Assembly (NCBI RefSeq): GCF_015832195.1 | Contig: NC_052018.1 | Coordinates: 40,459,258-40,523,257 of the forward strand | Length of the DNA stretch: 64,000 nucleotides | Origin: Motacilla alba alba | Lineage: Eukaryota; Chordata; Aves; Passeriformes; Motacillidae | Direction: 5' to 3' | Part shown: positions 1-12,843 of the stretch, piece by piece | Numbering within the stretch: position 1 is the first letter of the stretch | How the letters are laid out: the number at the start of each line of letters is the position of its first letter | Notes under the pieces: generated by a model | Database searches by the model: none | What the model saw: only the letters and a program-made list of their open reading frames with translations | What the model was told of the DNA's origin: nothing | Program-made: the position numbers and the translations under genes

Positions 1-3000
1 AATAGTATACCTGTAATTATGACAGAATAATATATTCTGAAGAACGTAATATTTACTGTACTTCAAAATGAAGATAAAGGAAAATTCCTCAAGATACTTC
101 TGCATTTAGGTATCTTAAAAATGTAAATGGTTTATATAGTATTAACTTGACACTTTACTGTAACTTATTGCAATGTATTTTTGTCTTCTAAAATTTATTT
201 CAGACTTGTAGAAGCTGGATTGGCATCATACGGCACTGAGCTCCTCAATTTATCCAAATTACACATATCTTGAAGGAGTGCAATTTTCCATAAGCTATCT
301 TATCAACGTCTCAACCCTGACCTACTTATGGCACCTCCAGAGAGGAGCACACTTTTCAGCCTCCATGTTCATTCAACCCTTGGCTGAGTTTGCCAATTAG
401 TGTCCCTGAAGGAGAGGGAAGGGGAGCTGCTTGATCTGGACACCAAGTGTTAGACCACCAAGTCATGCCCCAGAGTTGTTTGCATTAACCAGCCAACACT
501 TACTCGCAGTTTCCTACCGTGATGTCTGACATCAGTTTTGTCCCTTCAGCTATGATGATGATACAAAATCGCTGAGCTGTCTCACATTTTAACTCGTGAA
601 AACTGTTGGCAAGTGTTGATGTATGTTTTCTTAATTATGACTGCCATACACCTCCAATTAGTCATTACATAATACAATCTGTTCTGTATTTCATTTGGAC
701 TAACAGATTCTACTATTGTGGACATATATACGCACCTAGAAACATGGATAGGCCCAGTGCCATGGAGGTGATAGACTGCACAATCCAACAGCAATCCCTG
801 TGTCATTCAGTCTCCTGTTGAGTGTGAATTTAAATCACTTAAATCCTGCATATTTCTGTCCTTTGAATATTATAAAATTTAAATCCTTTAAGAATTTTCC
901 TTTAGAAAAAGTATATGAATCAAAAACAAATGATAGGATTAATAAACCAATTGTTCACTTGGTTTTAAAAATCCATCATGAATTTTCTAAATCTCAAACT
1001 GTTTAGTTAGGTTTTAGTTTTCACACTTGATGTGCTTGATCTTAAATCGTTCAGTAATAAAATAGAAAAATTACAAATCAGCCTGGTTAAATTAGAATAT
1101 TCATAAAGTGAGGTGCCGTAAGAGAGTCATTTACTATCTTAGAAAGTTCACTTATGCAGTTCAAACAGATGAAAAATACTCCTTAATAAAATATAGCGTA
1201 TATATCAGGATCAGCACCAAGCCTTTTCTAGATGCAAGGGATTTTATGCATCTGTGGGTATTGAGAGTAAGCCTCTACTAACACCAAGTTCCATGAAAGT
1301 CTTTTAAGCTTCTGGGCATGATGACTGAGGGAAGAGCAGTTCCTGGTCCAGTCCAAGCCAGAATACAGTCTGAGCAGGCGAGCTATCTGCAATCCTAAAA
1401 TTAGAGCGAAGCATGCCACCATCTGTCATGTCCACCCTACCTTATGTATGTTAGGATGATTGACTGTTAGAAAGTAAGTAAGTACTGGTCCTGAGTGGGA
1501 CTAGATTTAGGAGTATTTTAGATATTTACATGTTTCAAAATTATTGCCTTTTAAAATTAAAACTTTTAGTTCTCCAGATTCACTTTTGCATGGCTAGATG
1601 TAGGACAGACTACAAAATAATATCAGAAAACATCAGGAAATGGATGGAAGAAATTGGTGGAAAGCTCAGAGGTTCGGAAGATCCATTACACCTGTTTGAT
1701 GAGGAAGCTGTGCCTCTAGGACTTGATTACATCCACTCTATGAAAGGCCTTCCACAAGAGTGAACATGTGGAGGATTTTGTGCATCTCTAGTAATTTTAC
1801 AAAACCCTTATTTGGAAGGCAAGAGAGAAATAGTTTTTAGTACTCTTTGGTATTTCTTTTTTTTTTTCACAATTCCAGTGATGTTAAACCTTTCTGAAGT
1901 ATAAAATACACATAGGAAAAAAATTAATTTTTGAAACTGTGGAAGGAGCTCAAATAGTCCAAACTAATAGAGAATCCTTAGGCCAAAGGACATCACAATT
2001 CTGTTCAATCTTCATAATTTTCAAAGTGTCCATATACACCAGACTCCCCAGACACTCCTTTATTAGAAGACCATCATCTGAAAACAGTAGGCTGCAGGAC
2101 TGTAATAACAGACTTATTTTATCCTCCAGAAACTTTGCTGCAAACAATAGCATAAAAACTGGTGGAACACACACTGACCATAGTAGGTGAAAGTGTATAT
2201 AGAGACCTTTTTTTTATTTCCTGTTCCCTATAACATTCAGAATTTAGCTGAAATATAAGATTCATCAACAGTGGAGTCAGGAGGAGGGCAACTTTTGCAT
2301 CAAAATAACTTGAACTATGCTTTTAAGTGTTCACACTACAAAAGTTCAAGCTTCTAGTTATAGGCAAGACAAATCTTGAAGGTCTTGAATAACTAAACTG
2401 AAAGGTACTTTTGAGTTCAAATGGCTCATAAATCAACCCCTTTTTTGTCAGCTCTTTTTCCAATCCATTATGGGTTGGGAAAGCAAACCATCTACATCAG
2501 ATTTTGTGAGCAGATATTTTTGAAGTCAGTACTCACCTATTTCTTCAGACCACTCTGTACCCCAATCACCAAACTCAGAGAATAAGGACAATGTAGTTTC
2601 ATGAAAGAATACTTCTCATGTTTTCATAGGTTCCCATTTTGGACACTTTGGTAGCTTCTTTAATATTCAGTTTGTCTAAGCTTGTGTTTTCCTTTCAGCT
2701 GTCCCATTTTTAGTATGCTGTTTAAAAGAATGAAAGCACTGGAAACAACTTTTCATCATTTTTAAGAATGTCTTCATCCTGACATCACACAGTCCCTCCC
2801 TTTCTAAAACACCCCATTTCCATCCCATCTATAAATGTGCATTTAATTTTCATTCTGCAAATTTAGTTTTCATATGTCATACATTTTGGGTCAGTCCTTA
2901 AAAGACTGATTTTGAGAACATTTGTTTTTTCTAGCAATCCAGTAGAAGAGGTAAGAATCAATGAGTATGCACATTTGGGTTATTTAATCACTGACCCTCT

Positions 3001-3639
3001 AAGGTGTAGCCAGGAACATGAAGCTGGTGCTTAATGAAAGTAGTGTTACCTTTTGAGTTATGGTTTTGTATTTGGAATTTAAACTAGACCTCATAAACAG
3101 ATAACTAAAAGAGAGGACAAATTTGTATCAAAATAGTCCACTTCTCCAAATCAACATTACATGAATCAAAATCTTAGTCTGTTTGCAGTGGGATAAAGGC
3201 CAGAGCATTATATGAAATGAGGCATCACACTTTTTCTACATCATGAATATATTTCACCAGTTTTTTACAATTGTTTTCATTGTCTAAGAGTACATAGTTT
3301 AGGTCATTAGCATATTTCCAGAAAGGTAGTGCTATTATTTCTGAAAAGATACATCTAATATTTTTATTGCACATCAGTCCACATATAGCTGAATAGTATA
3401 TACGTAAAACTGAAATGGAAAAGGAAAATATCTTGCTTTCACTGTCTTTGCTTCGTATACACACATAGACATGCTTGTGCTTACAGACACACACAAAAGG
3501 AACACTTTGGTCTCTAGCTTCCCAAATTATTCAATTTTTTTTTAGCAGAAATGCCAATAAACTGAAAAACCCTATGGCCACAAAAGGATGCTATAGCAGG
3601 AAAAGGGAGAGGTGAAAAGAGGAGTATCTGCACTGTGAC
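1..3639. other. AT-rich non-coding stretch, nothing recognised
   Basis: The open frames here are under 90 codons, lack recognisable motifs and overlap each other on both strands, as expected by chance. Several splice-acceptor-like strings occur (for example the pyrimidine tract ending at about 2698), but no acceptor-donor pair encloses a convincing reading frame. No transposable element family was recognised. The base composition is typical of vertebrate intergenic or intronic DNA. Confidence 0.6.
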
Positions 3640-4260
3640 ACCGTACCTGGGAACTCTATGGTGCAAAATACAGTCTCACACTGTGAAAAGCAGATCATCA
3701 AAGCAGACTCACTAAATCACCTTCCACTGGTAAGGACACAGGCCAGGCACCCTCGCCCCATGGCAGCCAATAAGCGCCTACCTATTTGTAATGCTGCAAA
3801 CACAGTTAGCAACATATTTGTTAGCAGGTGTCACTGTGATGAGAAGAGCAGACGGCAGTCAGCCTGTAATTATTGTGTGAACCCAATAGGCGTTACACAC
3901 TTCATTTTGGAACCCATCACAGAATTCTTTAATAGCTGGCCTGATTATTAGGATCTTAAGTTAATTTGTGCAGAATGTTATAAAAGTTAAGCAAGAAGAT
4001 ATTAACATTATACAAATGAGCATGGTTCTGCCTGTTAGCTTGAACATACGGCAAGAAACAGAATGACACTATCCAACACTGCGAATTTACATTTAACAAA
4101 ATCGCTAAGTAACAATTTTACAGTCATCTTAATTTGCATCACTAAAACCTGGCAGCATTTCACCCAAAATGCATTAACAGGAGCTATTTATAAGATCAGT
4201 ATCAAGGTTTTCATATAAAGCCAGTGAATTAATATGATTGTTAGAACAGTGCTTACATGG
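3640..4260. promoter_or_regulatory. Candidate conserved non-coding element
   Basis: This stretch is free of simple repeats and low-complexity tracts and is dense in homeodomain-like cores (TAATTA, ATTA), TTTGCAT-type octamer-like words, a GCTATTTATA word of MEF2-like type and several E-box words. A 97-codon open frame (3658-3951, +) has no domain or motif I recognise and is better read as incidental. The call rests on texture only. Cross-species conservation is inferred, not seen. Confidence 0.22.
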
Positions 4261-7200
4261 GTAAGCATGGATGTCTAACTTCCCTAGAAAAGTACTGTTA
4301 TGGATCACCATGAACACTTCTTCAAACAATTCATATCAAAATGACTGTGAAAAGGTAAATTTTGGTAGAAGGCGACAAAATATAATCCAGCTTCTGAGGG
4401 CAATCAAATATCATCATATTGTTTACTATCTAGGGTGTGAGCATAAGCACTTCACAGTAGGGATGTTTTTTAATCTATATTTGCCCAACATGGTATAAAG
4501 AGAAGCCACAACTTACATTGATCTTGTCATTGTGTTTGTGCAGCAGGTGTGAACTAACAGAGGCAGGGTCCTGATTTCTATTTCTCTCTTCATGGCAGGA
4601 ATCAACCTCCCTTCCAGATCAGGTCCTGCTTTTCTCCCCAGAGCAATGGGAAAAGAAGGAAAGAGATGTTGCAGACTCAGGTCTGAGCATGGAGCAAGAC
4701 CACAGCAGGAGGGGGCGCACCAAAACATGGAGAGAAGAAGCCATTCCAGATCCTAGAGTTTAGGAAATATATTAGTATCAATAATTGATTTAGTTATAGA
4801 AATTTAACTAACCTTGCTTTCATTTGAAAGAGTGATATATTCCTACAAGGCCAAAATTTCCTCTCAGATCTACTTTATAGATTTTAATTACATTAATCTA
4901 CTATACTGACATATATACCAGATGGGAATCTACATACTTAGGAATACCAAACCAAACTGCTATCATGTGGATTTAAAGAGAATTTTGCCATCAGATTAAA
5001 TAAAAATAAAAAAAAACATGACAAAAAGGGCTGAGTGTCTGATAGAGTACACCACTTGTATGCTGCTTTATATAATATGAATAATTTATATTGCTAAAAG
5101 TGCTTCCCCTGAAATATGGGTAGAAGTGGGTAATTGCCCATGGATAATACTTTATATATTTTGTAGGAGGAACATATCTCAACCCAAGAAAATACACTGG
5201 TGCTAGGGCACAACTTTCAGATATGAATGACTCAATGAATCATGAATGACTATGATTTTCTTGGGACCTAATGGTTTAACACACACTTAAATACACAAAA
5301 AATGCATGAAAAACCCTAAACAATCTAAATTGTGTAGCACAGAGTGGACTGTGAACTCTTCTGTGCACTTCAGCTGCTTGGGGTTTAAACAATAAATGAC
5401 TATATAGATATGGAGACAGCTTTTATCTGGTTGATGGTGGCATCCATCTCCACTAGAAGTTTATAAATCTTTCTGAAATCTTCCTCTATTGCTCTGTCTT
5501 AACAGTGACATGCAGTGGCTGCAAAGTGCAACAGAGGTTTAAGAGAACAGTAGTGCACAAGAACATTTAACACATGACAACATATCAAATTGTTGCACCA
5601 CACAGCAAGTTTCCACAAACATTGTTTTAACTGGTATTTAAACAGAGTTACTGCTCATTCACATCTCCATGCAATTGCACTCAGAGAGTACTTTAACAAA
5701 AAACACATCTTATCTCTGAGGCTTTTATGGTCTATGGCATAGAGCTGCCTGTGTTCCAGGATCTGGTCTGGCACAGAACAGCACCAAAGAGAAAGCAGGA
5801 GTCGAGGAACATTCCAGGAAATATGTAATGGTTTTGTGTACTGAATATTAGCCTTTGAATCGGGTGATCACTTTGCAGTTGGGCAGGGAATGAAGTTAGC
5901 CCACTTCTTTGTGCGGAAGGCTCCCCTCTCATCAGTTGTTCCTCTTCCACAGTGACTCCGCTCATGCCTGCTGCTCTTGCTGGAGTTGCTGTCTCATTGC
6001 CTCTGGTTTTTTTTTCACATACTCATCTTCGTAAACCAGGTAGAATTTCATTTTGCGGAAGCTTATGAATCTCCTATGGAATTAGGCCAACAAACCTACA
6101 GGTGTCTGAAAATTACATGGATTGTGCTGGGACTAACCCCTTTAAAACAAGGAATGCATTAGGCAAGCCTGTTTTCTTTGTCTGCTTTAAGTACCACACT
6201 CTGTCCAAAACGTGGACCTTGATCTGTCTCTATTCTTCCTTTTCCTGTCCCAGCAGATATTATTTCTCTCTAGTTAATGATGCTTTGTATTGACTCCCAG
6301 TGCCTGGCATATAAACATGTGATTTTTCTCTGGACACAAGTTCCTTCCAATGTAAAATGGTATTTAGATATTATTGTATAACTTCATGTCTACCTGGAGC
6401 AAGATAAGGAAGGAGATGAGCTACAAATGAAATAACTATTGAAAGCTTGAGGAAAATAGGTGATAATGAGTTGTAGTCCTAAGGAATTTGGAGTAGCAAA
6501 AAAGACTCATTTCGGGGCACGCAGTCCAGCTAAGTTCATCTTCTAGCAACAAGAGAGATCAAAAACAAGAGAAATAAAAAAAACAGAATATGCAAAGCCA
6601 TCTTTAGGAACCATTGTCAGTTTTACTGAGATTAGAAGTGTATCATCTGATAGTCATATCTGCATGCACTGTGACACTATGAAACACAGTTAAGTTGTTT
6701 TGTTTCTTAATTTTTGATACCATTTTAAAATGCAAATATTAATTCTATTAATATTAATAATAATTCCTATGGCTATAACAAAACTGCACTTTTTACTTTC
6801 CTGAACCTCTTATTTCTTCTGTGTATCTCCAGACTTAATTTTTCAGCTTAAATTGGGAAAAAGTTGGTTTTGTTTTCTGTGAAGAAAGTATATATTCCAG
6901 GAGCAGAACTGTCATGATTGATACGTTATGCATCCATCAGTTGGCTTACATGGACTATGAGTCAGGGTATAATTCTGCCCTATGTCAGCGTTTTCCTTCC
7001 CAAGTGCTTGAGACTGTGCATTGCAGAAACATGCTTCTGGGGAGAATACTTCAGAAAATTCTGCTAACTCCTTGGTTCCTTCCATCACCACTATGTCATA
7101 TTAGGAGGCACAAAGTGACATCTTGATATATTGCTTATAGCCTCATATAAGGTAAAGTCTTATTAGAAAGTAATAAAAGTGACCTCCTGCTTTTTTGTCC

Positions 7201-8611
7201 ATAATCTTGTATTACGTTAGGATGGAAAATCAGAGCTGGTTATGTTTGCCATTATTTTGTTGTATTTAAAATAATATTGTGCAACACCAAGGTTGGAGTT
7301 TGAAGAATGCTAAGAAATAATACTGTCTGGAGCAATGTATAAAGTATTGATGAAAATAGAAATGACAAACATACTTTCCCATGGTTCCTTTTGGGTGTGT
7401 CTGATGAAGAAAGCAAATAAACTCTCTGCCTTCCTTTACAGTGTGTTTCAGCTTAAGTAGGCACGATGCTCAAAACACTGTAGTCAAAAAAAAAGTCAGG
7501 AAATACTGTAAAAATCAGTTTAGTTTGGAGTGAAACGTGGCATGCAAGTTATTGTACTCATGACCTGCGTAACACCACTGAGAGTAAAGGTATTATGTTA
7601 GTACCTTTAACAAGTAGTTAAAGAAGTGGTAAAAACCCTGTGCCACCTTAAATGAGCTTTCTCTGCTACAGAAAACAAGTCATTTCTTTGAAGGAAGGGT
7701 TGGATTTGGAAACCCATCAGGAAATATGACTTAAAGTGAAACTTGAATGAAATATTTTTTACCTATTTAAGTTCAGAAATGTCTATTATTATATCTATAT
7801 GGGACCAAAAAAATCTATTTAATTTAATGCAATTAAAGTTTAGCTTGTCCTATGTTAGGGATGTTACTCAAGGGGGAACAAAACTGGTAGCAATAGTGAA
7901 ATTACAAAAGTTGTTTTATGTCACATTAGTTAACATATGCAAGCTTATTTAACATGTGGACCACAAATAAGTGTAATTATATTAAAACAAGGATCTGTAG
8001 CTCAGAAGCAATAAAAATAGACTAGGTTGTATTATTAATTCTTGTGTTAAGGGTTTTGAGCCATGTTGATTGGCCTGAATTTTTTGATTTTGTTATGGTA
8101 CAAAGGGATTGTTTGAAGTAATTTGTCCCCGAGAGAGGCTCACAATCCCAAGCGGGTTTCAATTCAGCAAAGCAAATCTAATTTTGTTTGCTTTATGCAA
8201 ACCAGAAGGGGCTGTGGTTCATTCTGTTTTCACTGGAGGGGAAAGGCGCACTAATGGGACCTGCTGAAATGCATGCATTGCAAACATCATACCCCTGCAT
8301 ATATTAAATTTAGCTATGTGATGCACTGTGTTCATCATCTCATTGTGTACACAGATATGCTTTAGAACAAAGCCTTTAATAGTACAGAACCTTACTACAT
8401 TATGCCAACACACTATTGTATTTATATTTAATGCTACAACTGGAATTTCTTCCCTTGGATAAAGTGTATTGATATGTTGTCTTTTTTTTCCCTCCTGTTA
8501 CTTGCTATAGTAGACAGTGTATTGAGGACATTACATGCTTGAGCTTCAAGCCATCTGAAGATTAATTATATGGAGGTCTCATAATGGTTTTTAATTTTCC
8601 TTTTTTTACAG
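4261..8611. other. AT-rich non-coding stretch, nothing recognised
   Basis: There are only short overlapping open frames (up to about 77 codons) with no recognisable motifs. There is no microsatellite of note and no CR1 or other repeat I can identify. A T-rich run near 5050-5170 and scattered AATAAA words are unremarkable at this base composition. Confidence 0.6.
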
Positions 8612-8725
8612 CCCAGAGTTAAATAGGAGACATGTTCAGGATCTGATTGCCAAAAGAGCAATAATCCCCAATCCATCAGATCGAGGCTGGAAGATAAATG
8701 ATGGGGAATAGCACCTGCAAGACAG
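8612..8725 (+). other. Exon-like segment with matched splice signals
   Basis: A strong acceptor (pyrimidine run TTTTCCTTTTTTTACAG ending at 8611) and a good donor (GACAG|GTAATG, GT at 8726) bracket 114 nt. Reading from 8613, 32 codons are open before a TAG at 8709-8711. The peptide is compositionally protein-like: it starts PELNRRHVQD and contains LIAKRAIIPNPSDRGW. There is no start codon, so if real it would be a last coding exon entered in phase, with the stop 14 nt before the donor. I do not recognise the peptide family. Chance is a serious alternative, because 32 open codons are not rare and acceptor-like strings are common here. The antisense strand is also open over 8566-8748. Confidence 0.22.
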
Positions 8726-11552
8726 GTAATGCTCCAGACAATAACCACTGCTTTGACAGATTGCTACCCCTCTCCTCAGAGTGGCTCCTCTTTAGGCTTT
8801 TCAAATGTGGTATTTATATTGCGTAAAAAGTATACCAGACCTGAATAAATGCTGGCTACAGAAGAAAATCCATTTCTCTAAGAGCCAAAGGAAATGTTGC
8901 CATTTATTTAACTGGGAGTCAAAGTGGGCCACTAAAAAAAAATTTTGATGGCAAAGTTGAAGGATGGATAAATTTATTTGCATATAAGTCACATTATTTA
9001 TTTATTTATTGAATTTTCATAATAGTGCTATGGTTCACGTGGTGTTGCTCAATTTTTTCCAGGGTGCTTCTGTTTTGAAAACAATTTCAATATTGCATAG
9101 AGACAGACACATCTCAAAACCCTTCAATTTGTCATTAGACATTTGGCTGCTTGCCTATTTTGCTGATAATATTGCAAAACTACATTAATTTATTGAATGA
9201 TTTTTGTGAATCAGTTCACACAGAATTCAGAATGATACTTGTCATGCATCAGATGATTAACTATTAAAAGCATAGGTTTACTTGTTATGCTTATTGTGTG
9301 GTACAGTTCAAAGTTTGCTTAAGTGTGCAATTTAAATTCAAAGATGAGTTAGGAATAATGATTCTCTTCCTTTTAAAGTTCCTTCACAAAACACTCAGGA
9401 ATATTCTTCCCAGTTGTGTTCTGTGTGGCCACTTACCATTTTCTACAGCTACTATTCTTCCTTAACTATTTGTGAGATTTGGAAACCAAAAGATTTTCAA
9501 TACACTAACACAAATATCTCAGTCTCCATCCCCAGAACCCTGAGCACAGGTGGCCTGGATGGGTTGATGGGTCTTCCTGGGCAGAAGGTCTTCTCACAAG
9601 CAAGTCCAGCTACAGTGGCTCTGGGGCACAGGATCAGAGCTCTCCTCTGTGCCACTTAATTCAAAGGGTGTGACTGCACTCCTGATAGAGAGAAAATGCA
9701 TGCTAATATTTCCTAATCTTGTGAAGCCACTCAGAGGTAATGCAGACAGGTAAGATTTTGTTTGTGTGTTATCGCAGAATGGATATTTGGAAATAAGTAT
9801 ATTCTCCATCCCTGTATGCCACCTGTACATTCCTTAACGCCTAGATTAACACACACAAAGGTTTGATGCATTCTTTTCTGCTAAATTTAGGCAAAAGTTG
9901 AGATGTTGATGTAGAATTAGGTTCTAGGCAATATTTTAATGGGAGAGTTCTCTCTCTCAAAACAGGAATTGATCAATTAACAAAGTAAATGTTCAAACTA
10001 AACAAAAGCTTCTAAAAATGTAAGAAAATAAAACTTTAAAAGGACAAATAGCTGAGTGCGTTTTTTAGAAGATAAATCCTTTTGAAACTGGAGGAAAGAC
10101 AGTGTTGTGCTCTGCTCTTATGATAACAGAGAGGGACTGGGCCAAGATATTTCCATGGTGTAAAGCAAGACAGGAGAGCTGAGCAGCATAAATAAGTAGC
10201 TGCAGGTCAATAATGTTCTTCAGAGCTTCACACTTTGACAGAATGACTTTGAAACTATTTTTATTTACTCCAGATGAGGATCTGGCCTGAAAAAAGAATA
10301 AGTACAATTTAAATGGTTTGAAAAATAAGTGCTCTGATCAAAGTACTTTTATTAGCTGAAGTTATTGAGCAAATATTATCTGAAATACAGCTTAGAATGA
10401 AGAAAGAGTGTTTGTCAGAAGAGTTTAAATTGAGATAATTTTACAGAGGGGGACTGGGGAAACGTTGAAATTACCATCAATTGCAGACATAAAATATTTT
10501 CATTGCTAAATATGATTTATTACTTGCTTTTATTTTTTTATCATATCTCATTTATATTGGACTAACCACTTTACAAAAATTAATAAAATAGTGCATACTT
10601 TTAGAACCTTAAAGGCTAACTGAGATGAACATAAAGAGAAATGAAAGGAAGGGATGCAATGTCACTTCAATAATGCAATACATATAGCAAGAGGCAATCC
10701 TTGCTCCAAGGGGTCTTCTGTATGAATAGACGAGGCAGATAAAAGAGCTAATATTAATTCCTCAGTTTATGGAGGGAGAACTGAGGCACTGAAAAATCAA
10801 GGGACTTATCCGAATTGACAAAGAAAGTCTGTCTGAGTAGACACTGAATCCATTTTCTTCATGCTCTACTTCAATACCTTTTCCGCCCCAAAGGCTGATG
10901 TATATTAAAATAACATAAACTTTATACAGTCTGAACTATTCATCAAGATCATGTGGGGCTGAACCTATTTCAGCTTATTCTTAGTTGAGGGTCTGGCAGA
11001 GTAAGATGCTCTATTAATTCCTGGAGTGAACTGATCTAGACTATAACAAGTGTTAGAGTCCAATTCTGCAAATGGTAACATAGTCTAAGATATCTAGATA
11101 GCCTTGTTGATATTTGATCTATGAACAGGCTTACAATTAAGTACTTATATATGTTGTATTTATTAGCTATTTGTAGTTAAGAAATTATGATTTATTACCA
11201 GCGCAGGTCACACACAAAATTCTGTCATATCTAAAAAAATATATTTCTATCTTTTAGAGGTGCTTGAAATACAGAAGGAGCAAAAGTTAACTTTCATAAG
11301 TTTCTTATTTGTGGAAAAGGAAGTTCAAAGGAAGATCTTATTTGAATAAACCAGTAAGATCTGTTCATCTAGAGGACTTCAGGAGCCTTAATCAACTTAA
11401 GGAATGGCTCACAATAACTAGAATGCATTTATTTTCAGTCTATTTTTTCTTATGATGTGAATAAAAGTAAGTTGGAAAGTTATTGTAAGGAAAAAAGTTC
11501 CAACTTGACCTACATCAGATAAAAGGATTTCTTTCTTCTGGATACATCTCAG
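8726..11552. other. AT-rich non-coding stretch, nothing recognised
   Basis: There are only short chance open frames (81 codons or fewer) and no recognisable repeat family. A donor-like ACAG|GTAAGA occurs at about 9750, but the acceptor-like sequence upstream is weak. Nothing else here can be supported. Confidence 0.6.
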
Positions 11553-11623
11553 GATTAATATTTTCCAATATTAATCTGCTAATATTAAATATTAACAGAT
11601 ATTTAGAAAGTCTGTTAATATTT
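11553..11623. repeat. Two adjacent perfect hairpins
   Basis: The first hairpin (11553-11576) has 10-bp arms GATTAATATT / AATATTAATC around a 4-nt loop. The second (11587-11623) has 13-bp arms AAATATTAACAGA / TCTGTTAATATTT around an 11-nt loop. Both are perfect. They lie within 71 bp, some 30 bp from the tail of the neighbouring CR1 fragment. They could be a remnant of a small inverted-repeat element or chance in AT-rich DNA. The second arm length makes pure chance less comfortable, but the composition is almost entirely A/T. Confidence 0.75.
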
Positions 11624-11656
11624 TTCAATATTTTTAAAAATCCAAAGAGCTCAGAG

Positions 11657-11900
11657 TCATCATAGAATCATTGAATGATTAGGCCTGGAATAGTCCTTAG
11701 AGATCATCTAGTTCCATGGCCCCTGCCATGGACAGGGAACCTTTCATAGACCAGGGTGCACAAGGCCATCAAGTCTGGCCCCAAACATCCCCAAGGATGG
11801 TGAGTCCATAACACTCCTGGGTAAGTGCCTCACTGCCCTCCCAGTAAAGAATTTCTTTCTAATATCTAACCTACCCTCTGTCAACTTACAGCCATTTCCC
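11657..11900 (-). mobile_element. CR1 LINE 3' fragment, minus strand
   Basis: The left edge carries the CR1 3' tail in reverse complement (TCATCATAGAATCATTGAAT), followed by the typical 3' region. In the minus frame overlapping 11744-12079 the text KKFFTGRAVRHLP and SVMDSPSLGMFGARLDGL matches the usual ending of CR1 ORF2, in which a stretch like 'V-ESPSLEIFKTRLD' is normal. This is a short, 5'-truncated copy, as CR1 insertions usually are, because reverse transcription aborts early. The tail octamers are degenerate, so the copy is old. It has no coding capacity. Confidence 0.87.
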
Positions 11901-12508
11901 AAAAAGATGAATAAAAACCAAATATAGATAAATAATCTAATTAGGTAGAAACAACTGCTCAGAAATATTTTTTTTAAACTCTGTGCATAGGAGTTCTCTT
12001 TGCTAGATCCTCTTTCTAGGAAAAAAAAATATTTTTTTCTTCTTCTACGAGTAATAATACCTGCTTTGAGTCTACACAAAAAAAAAAAAAGATTTTGCTA
12101 TTGATGCAAAAGCAAAACACAGAGCTTGCCTGTATTAGTATATTTTTCATGCCTATTCTTGCTGTTCTCATTGGGAATTCTGCTACAGAAAGTCCTTCAG
12201 AGTAAAACCTTTAGATTTTCTGGGGAAAAAATGATGCCCTATCAAATGGGACAAAAAAAATCCAAATCCTCTAATACAATATTGCATAAGGAGTTGGATC
12301 AATATTTTGCTTTTTTCTCAGGCTTTTAATTTAAGAGATTTTGGGTGACATTCAATGAAGTATTGCTTCTACAATACCTACATATTGAAAATGATAAAAT
12401 CATAAAAGTCAAAAAAGAACACAGCCCAGTGTAAATACATGCTTGCTCCGTGTTACAGTTCCCACAGAGCAGAGCATGAGCAATGTCATTAGTTGATGCA
12501 GCTAAATG
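11901..12508. other. Short A/T-rich gap, nothing recognised
   Basis: The gap contains A and T homopolymer runs (a 13-A run at 12078-12090) and one 67-codon chance frame. No element family or gene was recognised between the CR1 fragment and the microsatellite that follows. Confidence 0.6.
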
Positions 12509-12558
12509 CACATATATGTGTGTATGTGTATATATATACATATATATACATATACACA
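12509..12558. repeat. Alternating TA/TG microsatellite
   Basis: This is an imperfect alternating purine-pyrimidine tract made of CATATATGTGTGTATGTG followed by TATATATACA units. It is a compound (TG)n/(TA)n microsatellite with no coding meaning; the minus-strand frame across it gives a low-complexity Y/I/H/T peptide. Confidence 0.9.
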
Positions 12559-12737
12559 AGAAGCATAAAATAAACCATGGCTCTAGAAGATTTCTTCAGA
12601 GGCCTGGCATGTGCCCAGTCAGGACTTGCTGAGCCATTGTCACAAAGTTTGTTCCTTGATTAACATGAGGTCCTGACATAATGTCATCTGTTATATTTCT
12701 AAATAAATTAGATTGTTTGGAGTTTTTTGGGTTTGGA

Positions 12738-12843
12738 GTTTGTTTTGTTTTGTTTTGTTTTGTTTTGTTTTGTTTTGTTTTGTTTTGTTTGTTTGTGGGG
12801 GGTTTTTTTGGGGGGGGTTGGGGGGGTTGGGGTTTTTTTGTGG
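12738..12843 (+). repeat. (TTTTG)n and G-run tract, G/T only
   Basis: For 106 nt the + strand contains only G and T. The first half is about ten TTTTG units (12741-12790). The second half has G runs of 6, 8, 7 and 4 at 12797-12802, 12810-12817, 12820-12826 and 12829-12832, separated by T7, TT and TT. The G runs fit a canonical intramolecular G-quadruplex. T-rich sequence continues to about 12895. Long low-complexity frames on both strands across this tract (F/L/C-rich on +, K/Q/N/P-rich on -) are artefacts of the repeat. Confidence 0.95.

Noticed and set aside
2935..2950. Possible 16-nt microexon between TTGTTTTTTCTAG and GTAAGA
   Set aside because: Splice-like words this close together occur by chance. 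Nothing nearby is coding and the length disrupts phase.
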